From NCBI GenBank assembly GCA_026196275.1, contig JAPHTQ010000011.1, positions 1-64,000 on the forward strand: DNA of 64,000 nucleotides. The letters are read 5' to 3'. A program made the translations under genes and the position numbers. Each line of letters starts with the position of its first letter. Positions within the stretch are counted from its first letter, which is position 1. Source of the stretch: Gammaproteobacteria bacterium (lineage in GTDB: Bacteria > Pseudomonadota > Gammaproteobacteria > Thiohalomonadales > Thiohalomonadaceae). The notes under the pieces are model-generated. The model worked only from the letters and a program-made list of their open reading frames with translations, did not search any database and was not told the DNA's origin. Of the stretch, positions 16,693 through 25,135 are shown piece by piece.

Positions 16693-16923
16693 TCAGTCCA
16701 GCTCTTCCTCGTGCAGGGGGGCCGAGTGGGCGACCAGATCGCCGCGGGTGCTGTGGTACCACACCTGGGCCTCCTCGCGAAGCAGTGTGCCGAGGGTGTT
16801 CAGCTCCTCGATCGAGAGGTGGTCCATCACCGCGTCGGTATTATCCTCCAGCTTGAGGTGGATGGCGGTGCGGCGTGGTTTGTTGTGAAAGTTGAGTGAA
16901 TAGTTTTCGACTTTTTTCCACAT
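16693..16923 (-). CDS. Small conserved hypothetical, 76 aa
   Basis: A 76-residue soluble protein (MWKKVENYSLNF...), acidic at the C-terminus (PLHEEELD). No family was recognised. It lies 49 bases upstream of the GNAT-nitrilase gene on the same strand, so it is probably co-transcribed. The composition and reading frame look protein-coding, with no signal peptide or membrane segment. Confidence 0.6.
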   Translation of the reverse strand: MWKKVENYSLNFHNKPRRTAIHLKLEDNTDAVMDHLSIEELNTLGTLLREEAQVWYHSTRGDLVAHSAPLHEEELD

Positions 16924-17045
16924 GAGACAGGCCTTTAGTGTTGGTCATTGCAAAGTATAAACCAATGCCGGCTATTGTGTCTGCGGCTCGAAGCCGCAGC
17001 GCTTTCCGGTTAGACTTGGCGGCTGACCTTCAGGCACTGTCCATT

Positions 17046-17435
17046 ATGATCACCAAAATTCTCTTCACTGCTCTAGTTATTGTGGCCGCGATGGTGTTCA
17101 TGCGTCACAAAAATGGCGCCAATCCGCAACGGCGGCAGAGTGCCGAGCAGCTGCAGGATGCGGCGCATCGGCGCAATGCGATGCTCATGGCCGTCGGCCT
17201 GGTGGCGCTGACCCTGGCGATTTCGGCCGGTATTTATTACTGGCACTGGCAGGATGAGCATCGCATTGCCATCGTACGGGTGATCAACACGCATAGCGGT
17301 ACCGAACAGAGTTATCATGTCTATCATAACGACCTGCATGAACGGAGCTTCCGTACCGTTGAGGGAACGATGATCAGTCTCTCCGATGCCGAGCGTATGG
17401 AGGTGCAGGAGAATGCCGCACAACCGAGGCCCTAG
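17046..17435 (+). CDS. Membrane protein of unknown function, 129 aa
   Basis: A 129-residue protein with two transmembrane helices (about 2-17 and 46-68) separated by a basic, helical loop, then a C-terminal periplasmic-looking tail (HSGTEQSYHVYHNDLHERSF). No family was recognised. The ATG at 17046 begins the first helix; an in-frame start at 16938 would add 36 unlikely residues. Its TAG stop (17433-17435) is formed by the left end of the palindromic element at 17433-17594, so the original C-terminus may have been altered by the insertion. Confidence 0.65.
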   Translation: MITKILFTALVIVAAMVFMRHKNGANPQRRQSAEQLQDAAHRRNAMLMAVGLVALTLAISAGIYYWHWQDEHRIAIVRVINTHSGTEQSYHVYHNDLHERSFRTVEGTMISLSDAERMEVQENAAQPRP

Positions 17436-17594
17436 TGGGCCATGCGGGAAATAGTGTAACTCTCAGCCGTTCCACAAAGCCCATAGGCAAGGCGCACTCC
17501 GCAGGGAATGGCGAGCCCTTTACAAGGAGTGCAACGCGGCATTGGCTTCTTGGCGGGGCTCTGAGTGTCACACTATTTCCCGCATGGCCCACTA
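17433..17594. mobile_element. MITE-like palindromic element
   Basis: A 162-bp unit bounded by perfect 25-bp inverted ends (17433-17457 and 17570-17594). These read TA followed by GTGGGCCATGCGGGAAATAG and three more bases, and the reverse complement. Inner GCACTCC/GGAGTGC arms (about 17492-17532) extend the fold. The outermost TA on both sides would be the target duplication expected of an IS630/Tc1-type non-autonomous element. It has no coding capacity. A related solo end is at 25111-25135. Confidence 0.7.
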
Positions 17595-17617
17595 ACAGCC
17601 CCCCACAGGATGGAACA

Positions 17618-18454
17618 GTGATCACGATTGGCCAGACATACGAATTGGAAGTGGTAAAGGTGGTCGGTTTCGGCGCCTACCTGGACGCCGGCGAGCTGGG
17701 CGAGGTGCTGCTGCCGCGCCGGGAGCTGCCGCGCGATCTGAGGCCGGGTGACAGCATCAGGGTCTTTCTCTATCTCGATTCGGAGGACCGCCCCGTGGCA
17801 ACCATCCGACGCCCCCGGGCCAAGGTGGGTGAGTTCGCCTACCTGCAGGTGGTCGATACCACCGCTGTCGGCGCCTTTCTCGACTGGGGACTGGGGAAGG
17901 ACCTGCTGGTGCCCTTCGCCGAGCAGCACCGGCCGATGATCACCGGCAATTCCTACCTGGTCTACCTCTACATCGATCGGCTCGACGGGCGTATTGCCGC
18001 TTCCTCGCGTATCGAAAAATTCCTCGATGATGAACGGCCGCACAACTTCAGGGCGGGACAGGCGGTGGAGCTGATCATCGCCAACAGCACCGACCTGGGC
18101 TACAAGGCGATCGTCAACCACAGTCACTGGGGCGTGCTGTACAAGGATGAGGTGTTTGAGCGGCTGAGTTTCGGCCAGCGCAAAAAGGGCTACATCAAGC
18201 GGGTCCGCCCCGATGGCCGGCTCGATCTGACCCTGCAGGGTGGCAAGGAGAGTCGTGATCGCTACGCGGCGCTCATCGAACGTTACCTGCGTGAGCATGA
18301 CGGTTTTGCCCCGGTGCACGACAAGAGCGACCCGGAGCTGATCCGCTCGCTGTTCGGCATGAGCAAGGGAGCGTTTAAAAAGGCGATTGGCGGGTTGTAC
18401 AAACAGCGCATCATCCGTATCGAGAAGGACGGTATCCGCCTGCTGGATAACTAG
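17618..18454 (+). CDS. S1 RNA-binding domain protein, CvfB/YitL-like
   Basis: A 278-residue protein of the CvfB family. Successive S1-type OB folds (about 2-60, 68-130 and 145-215) are followed by a C-terminal winged helix (about 225-278, LFGMSKGAFKKAIGGLYKQR). CvfB binds RNA and affects virulence-gene expression in Staphylococcus; proteobacterial homologues are uncharacterised. The GTG at 17618 was chosen because AGGA lies seven bases upstream and homology begins there. The open frame continues upstream through the MITE-like element but that part is not family sequence. Confidence 0.85.
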   Translation: MITIGQTYELEVVKVVGFGAYLDAGELGEVLLPRRELPRDLRPGDSIRVFLYLDSEDRPVATIRRPRAKVGEFAYLQVVDTTAVGAFLDWGLGKDLLVPFAEQHRPMITGNSYLVYLYIDRLDGRIAASSRIEKFLDDERPHNFRAGQAVELIIANSTDLGYKAIVNHSHWGVLYKDEVFERLSFGQRKKGYIKRVRPDGRLDLTLQGGKESRDRYAALIERYLREHDGFAPVHDKSDPELIRSLFGMSKGAFKKAIGGLYKQRIIRIEKDGIRLLDN

Positions 18455-18521
18455 TACGACAGGGAGGATGGCGCTCTGTAAATATCAGTGTCAGCTGATT
18501 TTCTTATCTGCCCGCCGGCCC

Positions 18522-18550
18522 TTGTCACTATTCCGCCTATTCGCTAGATT
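18522..18550 (+). promoter_or_regulatory. Putative sigma-70 promoter of the response regulator
   Basis: TTGTCA (18522-18527) and TAGATT (18545-18550) are separated by 17 bases and lie 26 bases before the response-regulator start codon at 18576. This is a good match to the -35/-10 consensus. Confidence 0.5.
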
Positions 18551-18575
18551 CCCTCATGGGTGAGGTACCCGACAG

Positions 18576-18989
18576 ATGAGGTCTAATGCGGTTATGGCAA
18601 GGAAAATTCTGCTGGTTGAAGATCAGAAAAGTGTGGCGGCGATGACCGGCCGCATGCTCAATGATGCCGGTTACCAGTATCGGCATGCACACAATGGCCA
18701 GGAAGCCATAGAGCTCTTGCGGAACGGGGTTCGCCCCGACCTTATCCTGCTGGATATCGTCATGCCGGTGATGGGCGGCTATGAGTTTCTGGATGAGCTG
18801 AACGGCAATGAGGCGTTGCGGGAGCTGCCCGTAATCATGCTGACCGGGCTTGGCGAGGCCACCGCTGTTCTCAATGCGGTCAGGCGCGGGGCGGTCGACT
18901 ACCTGACCAAACCGGTTGAACCGGAGGTTCTGCTGGCATGCATAGGGCGTGTTCTGGCGGTAAAGGAGAGTGAGTCGGCCAACGGCTAG
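18576..18989 (+). CDS. Single-domain response regulator
   Basis: A 137-residue receiver-only protein of the CheY type. It has the acidic pair in LLVEDQK (about residue 15), the phospho-acceptor Asp60 in LILLDIVMP, the Thr in MLTGLGE and the Lys in YLTKPVEP. No output domain is present, so it acts through protein contacts or a phosphorelay. The following gene encodes a hybrid histidine kinase, the likely partner. An alternative start lies at 18594. Confidence 0.9.
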   Translation: MRSNAVMARKILLVEDQKSVAAMTGRMLNDAGYQYRHAHNGQEAIELLRNGVRPDLILLDIVMPVMGGYEFLDELNGNEALRELPVIMLTGLGEATAVLNAVRRGAVDYLTKPVEPEVLLACIGRVLAVKESESANG

Positions 18990-19080
18990 TCTGGCGGCAG
19001 GTTGGGAGACGTTTCGCGCTGCAAGGAGGCATGGGGTAGAATCGGTGGTGATCCCCCTGGTTCGTGCCGCTCAGGATGAG

Positions 19081-20871
19081 ATGGTGCCGAGCTGCAGGGC
19101 GCCGTTAACGATAGAGCCAATGGCTGATGTTGCCGTGTTAAAAAAATCGCATGCACACTATCTGGGGATCGGTGAGGAGGTTGCCGGTCTCGAGTTCAGG
19201 ATAACCATCCTGAATTTTGCCCTCCACGTTGCCGCATTCATCTCTCTGCTCTTTGCCCTGTTACATGAACTCGGCCTGACCGATATCGGTCGCTTTCACT
19301 CCCTGGTCGATTTTGCCTACGGCCTGGCGTGCATCGGTCTGGTCCTGCTGCTGCGCCGCTCGCCGCGCAGCTATTTCCTGATTGTCGTGCTCTTTGTCGT
19401 GGTTTCGCTGGCGACTTTCAGTTCGGCGCTGATCAATGTGGTGGGGGATGAGTTTCGCCTCATCTGGTTCTATTTCGCCATCTTTGTCACCTATATCCTG
19501 CTCAACGAACGGGCCGGGATAGTGGTGACCGGAATCTCGCTTCTTATCGTCCTGCTCGCAGCGCTTAATTTTGATCTGCAACTCTCCTCGCGGGCGATGT
19601 TGTCAGGGGTGTTGGGGATGGTGGTGATCAGTCTGCTCTCGCGCACCTACACCCAGCAGATGTTGGGCTATGAGTCGCAGTTGAGCGAGAAGAACCGGGT
19701 GCTGCAGCGAAACGTTGAGGAGTTGGACGGGGCGCTGACTGATGCCTGGAAGGCCAATCGGGCGAAGAACCTGTTTCTGGCGAACATGAGCCACGAGATC
19801 CGCACGCCAATGAACGGCGTGCTGGGAATGGTGCAGGTGCTGCGCGGCACCAATCTGGATCTGGAGCAGAAACACTATCTGGATGTGATCCAGCGTGCCG
19901 GCAGCAATCTGCTGGTGCTGATCGATGACCTGCTGGATATCTCCCGTATCGAGTCCGGAAAACTGGAGTTCGATCTCCGCCCCTTTGCCACCTTCGACTG
20001 GTTGATGGATGTGCAGTTCGTCACCGAGCCGCTGTTTGAACAGGGTGCGGTGAGCTATACCACCGAGATCAGTGAGACGCTGCCGAAGTGGTTGCTGGGT
20101 GATGCGCCGCGGCTGACACAGATCGTCAGCAACCTGGTGAGCAATGCGGCCAAGTTCACGGAGAGCGGCGAGGTAAGGTTGATTGTCGGCGGCGAGCCGG
20201 AGGACGTAAAGCGTTTCAGACTGGTGGTGGAGGTGGTGGATAGCGGCTGCGGGATCCCGCGGGAGAAACTGGAGACCATTTTCGAACCCTTTGAACAGGT
20301 GAATCCTGAGCGCATCGCCAATAAGGGTGTCGGACTCGGATTGGCAATCAGCCGACGGCTGGTACAGGCCATGGGTGGTGAGTTGAGTGCAGAGTCAGAA
20401 CCTGGCGCCGGGTGCCGCTTTCGTCTGGCGTTGAGTCTGCCCTGCGCCAATTCGTGCCAGGAGAATGAAGAGGATGCTCTGTGTTGTGAGTTGGGCAGAA
20501 AACTCAGGGTGCTGCTGGTGGATGACGACAGGATCAACCGCCTGGCGGTGCATACCCTGTTAAGTCAGCAGGGGCATGAGGTGGTGGAGGCAGAAAATGG
20601 TGCAATGGCCATTGAATTGTTGCGGCAGGAGAAGTTCGACCTGGTGCTGATGGATGTGCACATGCCGGTGCTTGACGGGGTGGCGGCCACGCAGCAAATC
20701 CGCGCCACTGCAGAGCCGGCTGTGGCGGGGATCCCGATCATCGGTCTGACCGCCAGTGTGATGGAGGATGAACGGCGCTACTACCTGGAGGTGGGGATGA
20801 ACGCGGTAGTACAAAAGCCGGTGGTGCTGGAGCAGTTGCTGCAGACGATGTTCAGGGCGATCCACTCGTAA
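19081..20871 (+). CDS. Hybrid sensor histidine kinase / response regulator
   Basis: A membrane hybrid kinase of about 600 residues. Five or six N-terminal transmembrane helices (no large periplasmic sensor domain) are followed by a coiled coil, HisKA with the phospho-His in [12 protein letters not shown], and HATPase_c ([23 protein letters not shown]). A C-terminal receiver has its Asp in [10 protein letters not shown]. The open frame continues upstream to a GTG at 18970 inside the response-regulator gene. ATG 19081 (AGGA four bases upstream) or ATG 19120 are more likely starts. The ligand is unknown, and signal input probably comes through the membrane domain. Confidence 0.88.
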   Translation: MVPSCRAPLTIEPMADVAVLKKSHAHYLGIGEEVAGLEFRITILNFALHVAAFISLLFALLHELGLTDIGRFHSLVDFAYGLACIGLVLLLRRSPRSYFLIVVLFVVVSLATFSSALINVVGDEFRLIWFYFAIFVTYILLNERAGIVVTGISLLIVLLAALNFDLQLSSRAMLSGVLGMVVISLLSRTYTQQMLGYESQLSEKNRVLQRNVEELDGALTDAWKANRAKNLFLANMSHEIRTPMNGVLGMVQVLRGTNLDLEQKHYLDVIQRAGSNLLVLIDDLLDISRIESGKLEFDLRPFATFDWLMDVQFVTEPLFEQGAVSYTTEISETLPKWLLGDAPRLTQIVSNLVSNAAKFTESGEVRLIVGGEPEDVKRFRLVVEVVDSGCGIPREKLETIFEPFEQVNPERIANKGVGLGLAISRRLVQAMGGELSAESEPGAGCRFRLALSLPCANSCQENEEDALCCELGRKLRVLLVDDDRINRLAVHTLLSQQGHEVVEAENGAMAIELLRQEKFDLVLMDVHMPVLDGVAATQQIRATAEPAVAGIPIIGLTASVMEDERRYYLEVGMNAVVQKPVVLEQLLQTMFRAIHS

Positions 20872-20898
20872 CGGCAATGCATCCGTTCGTGCAGGGGT

Positions 20899-20924
20899 GG
20901 GGGATGGCGCAGCGACCATCCCCC
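20899..20924. terminator. Hairpin between convergent kinase and copB
   Basis: A 9-bp GC-rich stem GGGGGATGG/CCATCCCCC (20899-20907, 20916-20924) lies between the stops of the kinase and copB. There is no clear T-run, so it may be a weak or Rho-assisted end for both. Confidence 0.5.
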
Positions 20925-20943
20925 GTGTCGCGAGTGCCGTACA

Positions 20944-21651
20944 CTAGAACCAGGCCTTGAAACCGGCCACCCAGGCACCGCTGCTGCTGTCGCCACCGCT
21001 CGCTTCGGCATAATCGGCGGTGTCGCCGTAGAGGCCGGTCCAGCTGTAACCGAGATAGGGGGCGAACTCGCGGCGGATCTCGTAGGCCAGGCGCAGCCCC
21101 AGGGTGAGATCAGCGAGCCCCTGACCGATACCCCGCTGCGCATCGTCCTTGCTGTAGAGATTGGCCTCCATTTCCGGGATAAGCACCAGGCGCTGGGTGA
21201 ACATGTACTCATACTCGGCGTCCAGTCGGGCCGCGAGACGCTCCTCCTCGCCGATGAACAGCGCGGCATCGACCTCGAACAGGTAGGGGGCGAGACCGTT
21301 GAATCCCACGACCAGCCAGTCGCGCTCCGGCTCGGGTTTGAGGTCGCGCCGCGCACCGATCTGCAGGTCCCAGAAGGGGGCGATGGCGCGGGAGTAGAGC
21401 AGCTGCAGCTCCAGCTCCTCGGTCTCGCCGTCGTGATACTCCCCCTCGGTCTTCAACCACAGTTTGTTCAGATCCCGGCCGAGCCAGGCATCCGCCTTCC
21501 ATGACCACGGATTGGGCCCGTCGCTGTTTTCATGGACCTCGAGCTTGTCGAGTTTGACCATCGCCAGCAGCGGATCGTCCTCCACCCCCATGGCGTGTCC
21601 GGTGGTGGAAAAAACCAGCGCCAGCGCCGACAGTACGATTCGATTCAACAT
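20944..21651 (-). CDS. copB: Copper resistance protein CopB
   Basis: A 235-residue outer-membrane copper-resistance protein. The signal peptide ends near GHA (about residue 20). Repeated beta-strand segments (WSWKADAWLGRDLNKLWLK, LQLLYSRAIAPFWDLQIGAR) match the CopB barrel family, and the C-terminus WVAGFKAWF ends in Phe. It lacks the long Met-rich N-terminal repeats of Pseudomonas syringae CopB. It follows copA by 11 bases on the same strand. CopB is thought to sequester or export periplasmic copper. Confidence 0.92.
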   Translation of the reverse strand: MLNRIVLSALALVFSTTGHAMGVEDDPLLAMVKLDKLEVHENSDGPNPWSWKADAWLGRDLNKLWLKTEGEYHDGETEELELQLLYSRAIAPFWDLQIGARRDLKPEPERDWLVVGFNGLAPYLFEVDAALFIGEEERLAARLDAEYEYMFTQRLVLIPEMEANLYSKDDAQRGIGQGLADLTLGLRLAYEIRREFAPYLGYSWTGLYGDTADYAEASGGDSSSGAWVAGFKAWF

Positions 21652-21662
21652 AATTTATCCCC

Positions 21663-23558
21663 TTAGCTGACAGTGACAGTGCGGAACATACCGAGCATGT
21701 GGTAGAGCAGATGGCAGTGGTAGGCCCAGCTCCCCTCGGCATCGACGGTGACCCGGTAGCTGATGCGCGAGCCGGGCTGGACGATCACCGTGTGTTTGCG
21801 CGGCAGATAGTCGTTGTCGCCGGTCTCCAGGTCGCTCCACATACCGTGCAGGTGCATCGGGTGGTTCATCATGGTGTCGTTGACCAGGGTGACGCGCACC
21901 TGTTCGCCGAGCTTCCAGCGCAGCGGTTCGGCGTCGGTGAACTTGACCCCGTCGATGGACCACATGTAGCGCCCCATGTTGCCGGTCAGGTGCAGCTCGA
22001 CCTCGCGGTCCGGATCGCGCGTATCGACCGTGCCGCGCAGGTGGTAGAGATCGGCATAGGTGAGTACGCGCCGACCATTGTTGCGCAGACCGACGCCGGG
22101 GTCGTTGAGGCGGTAGCGGGGTTGCTCGGCACGCATGTCCACATGGGGGCCGTACTCGGTGTCGGCGTGCTGCACCGGTGCGCCGTTGAAATCGGACATA
22201 TTAAGCACCGCCCGTTCGTTGCGGGGCGGCGCGCCCTGCGCCATGGCACTGTCCATCGTCCCCATATCGTGCCCGCTGTGATCCATGGTGTTTTCCATCG
22301 CCGCCATGTCATGGCCGCTATGGTCCATGCTGTTCTGCACGACAGTCATGTCATGGCTGCTGTGATCCGTGGTGCTGTCCATCGCTGCCATATCATGATT
22401 CATGCTGCGCATGTCCATCCCCATATCGGTGTGACTGAGGCTGGGAACAGGGTCCATCTCAGGTACCTCGGCGTTGAGTGCCGGGTCCGGGGTGAGGGTG
22501 CCGCGGGCATAGCCGGAACGGTCCATCGCCTGGGCGAAGATGGCGTAGGCGCTGTCATCGCTCGGTGAGACGATCACATCGTAGGTCTCGGCCACGCCGA
22601 TGCGGAACTCCTCGACGCTGATCGGTTCTATGTACTGCCCGTCGGCGGCGATCACGGTCATGTTCAGGCCCGGGATGCGTACATCGAAAAAGGTCATCGC
22701 CGCGCTGTTGATAAAGCGCAGACGGATCCGTTCGCCACGGCGAAACAGGCCGGTCCAGCCCTGCGCCGGGCTCTGACCGTTCATCAGGAAGGTGTAGGTA
22801 TAGCCGGTGACATCGGAGAGATCGCGATCGGTCATGCGCATTTCGTTCCACATTCGGCGCTCGTTCCAGGTGGTGCCGATCCCCTTGTTGCGGATGTCGT
22901 GCATCAGGTCGGCGTGGGTGCGCTCGCTGAAGTTGTAGTAGTGACTGAGCTTTTTCAGCTTGCGGTAGATGGCGTTGGGGTCCTCGTCTGACCAGTCGGA
23001 GAGGAGCACCACGTAGTCGCGGTCATAACTGAAGGGCTCGGGCTCGGCCGGGTCGATGACGATGGCGCCGTAGAGTCCGGTCTGCTCCTGAAAACCGGAG
23101 TGGCTGTGGTACCAGTAGGTGCCGCTCTGCACCAGCGGGAAACGGTAGCTGAAGGTCTCGCCCGGCCTGATGCCGCTAAAGCCGGTGGAGACGCCGGGGA
23201 CGCCGTCCATCGCACTGGGCAGGATCAGTCCGTGCCAGTGGATAGAGCTGTCCTCAGTCAGCAGGTTGGTGACATTGAGGGTGACCTCGTCGCCCTGGCG
23301 CATGCGTAACACCGGCGCCGGCAGTGAGCCGTTGACGGTGGTGGCGCGGGCGGCGGCGCCGGTGAAGTTGACCACCTGCTCGCCGATGGTGAGGTTGAAC
23401 GTATTGCCCTTGAGAGTCTGTGGCCCCTGCTGCTGCAGGGCGGCATAGAGGGCGGAGGGTGAGAGTCCGGCCAGGGTGCCGCCTGCGGCGAACCCCTGGA
23501 CAAAGCGGCGGCGTGACAGGCTGATGCCTGCGCCTGAACGGTATTTATTACTATGCAT
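21663..23558 (-). CDS. copA: Multicopper oxidase CopA
   Basis: A 631-residue periplasmic multicopper oxidase that oxidises Cu(I) and helps detoxify copper. A Tat signal (SRRRFVQGFAAGG) precedes three cupredoxin domains. Copper-site motifs are all present: HWHG (about 98), WYHSHSG (about 147), HPMHLHG (about 562) and HCHLLYHMLGMF at the C-terminus. An internal Met/His-rich insertion (about 390-460) holds repeated DHSGHDMAAM-type units that probably bind several extra copper ions. It is co-transcribed with copB downstream and a Cys-rich protein upstream. Confidence 0.95.
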   Translation of the reverse strand: MHSNKYRSGAGISLSRRRFVQGFAAGGTLAGLSPSALYAALQQQGPQTLKGNTFNLTIGEQVVNFTGAAARATTVNGSLPAPVLRMRQGDEVTLNVTNLLTEDSSIHWHGLILPSAMDGVPGVSTGFSGIRPGETFSYRFPLVQSGTYWYHSHSGFQEQTGLYGAIVIDPAEPEPFSYDRDYVVLLSDWSDEDPNAIYRKLKKLSHYYNFSERTHADLMHDIRNKGIGTTWNERRMWNEMRMTDRDLSDVTGYTYTFLMNGQSPAQGWTGLFRRGERIRLRFINSAAMTFFDVRIPGLNMTVIAADGQYIEPISVEEFRIGVAETYDVIVSPSDDSAYAIFAQAMDRSGYARGTLTPDPALNAEVPEMDPVPSLSHTDMGMDMRSMNHDMAAMDSTTDHSSHDMTVVQNSMDHSGHDMAAMENTMDHSGHDMGTMDSAMAQGAPPRNERAVLNMSDFNGAPVQHADTEYGPHVDMRAEQPRYRLNDPGVGLRNNGRRVLTYADLYHLRGTVDTRDPDREVELHLTGNMGRYMWSIDGVKFTDAEPLRWKLGEQVRVTLVNDTMMNHPMHLHGMWSDLETGDNDYLPRKHTVIVQPGSRISYRVTVDAEGSWAYHCHLLYHMLGMFRTVTVS

Positions 23559-23643
23559 GTGTCATTCCTCTGCCGGTCGGCGGCGCACGGGCGGCTGCCG
23601 ACCTCAAGTGAATAAGAAGTCGCTTGAAAGGTGGTGGCAGGGA

Positions 23644-24012
23644 TCAGCCCCGGGGCGGGCGGAACAGTAAAAAGGGGTGATCGTTTAGCTGGCTGGTTGC
23701 CTGGCTGGCAAACAGTTCGGTGAAATGTTCGCCGGTGACTGGCGGCGACTCAGGAAGAAGTACCACGCTACAGTTGCCGCATTGATAACAGCTACAGCTG
23801 CTGCCGGCGCAGTTATGTGCCGCATTGCGGCACTCCTCGCAGGAGGTCGCACCCATCCCGGTATGCTGCGGCATGACAGTCGCCATATCGTGATGGGAAG
23901 GAGCGGCCGGTGAGTTTGCCGGCAGGGGCAGTGCCATTGATTGGGATAGGAATGCCACTCCCAGCATCAGGGCCAGAAGAAGCGGGAGCCATTTGTCGGT
24001 CAATTGCGGCAT
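23644..24012 (-). CDS. Cys/His-rich exported protein of the copper operon
   Basis: A 122-residue protein with an N-terminal hydrophobic signal or anchor (about 9-28), a His/Met stretch (PSHHDMATVMPQHTGMG) and a dense cysteine cluster (SCEECRNAAHNC, SCSCYQCGNC). It is the first gene of the probable operon, 85 bases ahead of copA. The composition suggests a periplasmic or membrane-tethered metal-binding protein. It loosely resembles DUF2946-like copper-locus proteins. The exact function is unknown, but the context makes copper binding the best guess. Confidence 0.7.
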   Translation of the reverse strand: MPQLTDKWLPLLLALMLGVAFLSQSMALPLPANSPAAPSHHDMATVMPQHTGMGATSCEECRNAAHNCAGSSCSCYQCGNCSVVLLPESPPVTGEHFTELFASQATSQLNDHPFLLFRPPRG

Positions 24013-24205
24013 GCCCTTATATTATGGCTGTCGCCGTAACAATCAACGCCACAAATTTCAGGTGATTTAGCGCCGGACAGATAGCGGGGCGTTACTGGTG
24101 TATGCTATTTGCATGATAAAGGTTCTTGCCGGCTGCAGGAGCCGGGTCTGCTCGGCGAATACTCGCTTTTTTGCAATATTGGTTAACAAAGACGAAGGAG
24201 GGTAT

Positions 24206-24454
24206 ATGACAGAACGTATCGACGCACCGCAGGTGGGTGCCCCCGACCCGGAGAAACGCAACTCCATGATCCTCGATGAGACCGCTGAGGACGATTTGGA
24301 CGGGATCGACCCCGACAGTGTGGAGTTTGCCTCCTGCCAGTTCAACGACGTGATCTATGGCAATGGCCAGTATGTTTGCAGCGGCGATGAGTTGCTGCGG
24401 TGTGAGCGGGGCAACTGGCTGCGCAGCGGCAGCTGTGACCCGGACAACCCCTGA
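24206..24454 (+). CDS. Small conserved hypothetical, 82 aa
   Basis: An 82-residue acidic soluble protein (MTERIDAPQ...) whose C-terminal half has four Cys residues (FASCQFND, YVCSGDELLRCERG, SGSC). No family was recognised. GAAGGAGG five bases before ATG 24206 fixes the start; an in-frame start at 24098 is not supported by a ribosome-binding site. It is transcribed divergently from the copper operon and 60 bases ahead of the zinc-ribbon gene. Confidence 0.62.
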   Translation: MTERIDAPQVGAPDPEKRNSMILDETAEDDLDGIDPDSVEFASCQFNDVIYGNGQYVCSGDELLRCERGNWLRSGSCDPDNP

Positions 24455-24514
24455 CTCGGTGAGTGTGGGCGGGTTTGTGGTGATGCGCATCAGGATCGCC
24501 TGGATGGAGGATGT

Positions 24515-25096
24515 ATGACGCCAAACAGATGCCCGCGTTGCGGTGAGATTCTTCCGCAAGGTGCCGCGCAGTGTCCGCACTGCGGCGCAGCACGCAAGAA
24601 AAGCGCGCCGCTGGCCCTGGTGGCCGCTTTTTTCATTATCGGTGTGTTGCTCGGTGTGCTGTTTATCGACAGCGACTACTATCCGTCGCTGCGTCAGGGT
24701 CTGACTGCTGTTGTGGGGGAGAACGACACGCAACCCCCAGTCGAAGAGGCCGTGCAGCAGCCCTCCCCGCAAGAGAAACGCGCCGTGGTGAGCGCGCTTC
24801 CCGTGCAGTCCGCAGACGAGTCGGAGATAGCCCTGGTGTGTAACCGGGAGATGGCACGAAAGATCCGGGCCAAGGCCCTGGAGATTGCCGAGATCAGCGA
24901 GTCGGACGGCGTGCTGAATGTGCGTATGCGTCAGCAATGGGCCTACTATACCCCCGGTATCCGGCGCAGTTTTCTGGAGGCCTTTGCTGAATCGGATGCC
25001 TGCCTTGAGGGGGGCTCCCGTCGTATCCATTTCTTCTATGGCGGCGAAATGTTTGCCCGTTCCATTCCCCCCGAGGAGCTTCAGGGCGAGGAGTGA
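24515..25096 (+). CDS. Zinc-ribbon membrane protein
   Basis: A 193-residue protein with an N-terminal zinc ribbon (C6, C9, C20, C23; CPRCG...CPHCG), one transmembrane helix (about 30-50) and a soluble domain of about 140 residues that ends in the periplasm or cytoplasm. The C-terminal domain has no recognised family. AGGAGG supports the ATG start. The layout suggests a membrane-anchored sensor or adaptor. Confidence 0.7.
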   Translation: MTPNRCPRCGEILPQGAAQCPHCGAARKKSAPLALVAAFFIIGVLLGVLFIDSDYYPSLRQGLTAVVGENDTQPPVEEAVQQPSPQEKRAVVSALPVQSADESEIALVCNREMARKIRAKALEIAEISESDGVLNVRMRQQWAYYTPGIRRSFLEAFAESDACLEGGSRRIHFFYGGEMFARSIPPEELQGEE

Positions 25097-25110
25097 GCGA
25101 GCGGCGCAGT

Positions 25111-25135
25111 ACACTATTTCCCGCAGGAACCACTA
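25111..25135. repeat. Solo end of the MITE-like element
   Basis: ACACTATTTCCCGCA plus CCACTA matches the right end of the 17433-17594 element except for four central bases. Its terminal CTA is the stop codon of the chloride-channel gene on the minus strand. Confidence 0.65.

Noticed and set aside
17435-17617. Extended N-terminus of the S1-domain protein through the MITE-like element
   Set aside because: The extension is translated repeat sequence; AGGA and family sequence support the GTG at 17618.
22200-22420. Short tandem repeats that might suggest a CRISPR array
   Set aside because: The repeats are in frame inside copA and encode Met/His copper-binding units, with no spacer pattern and no cas genes.
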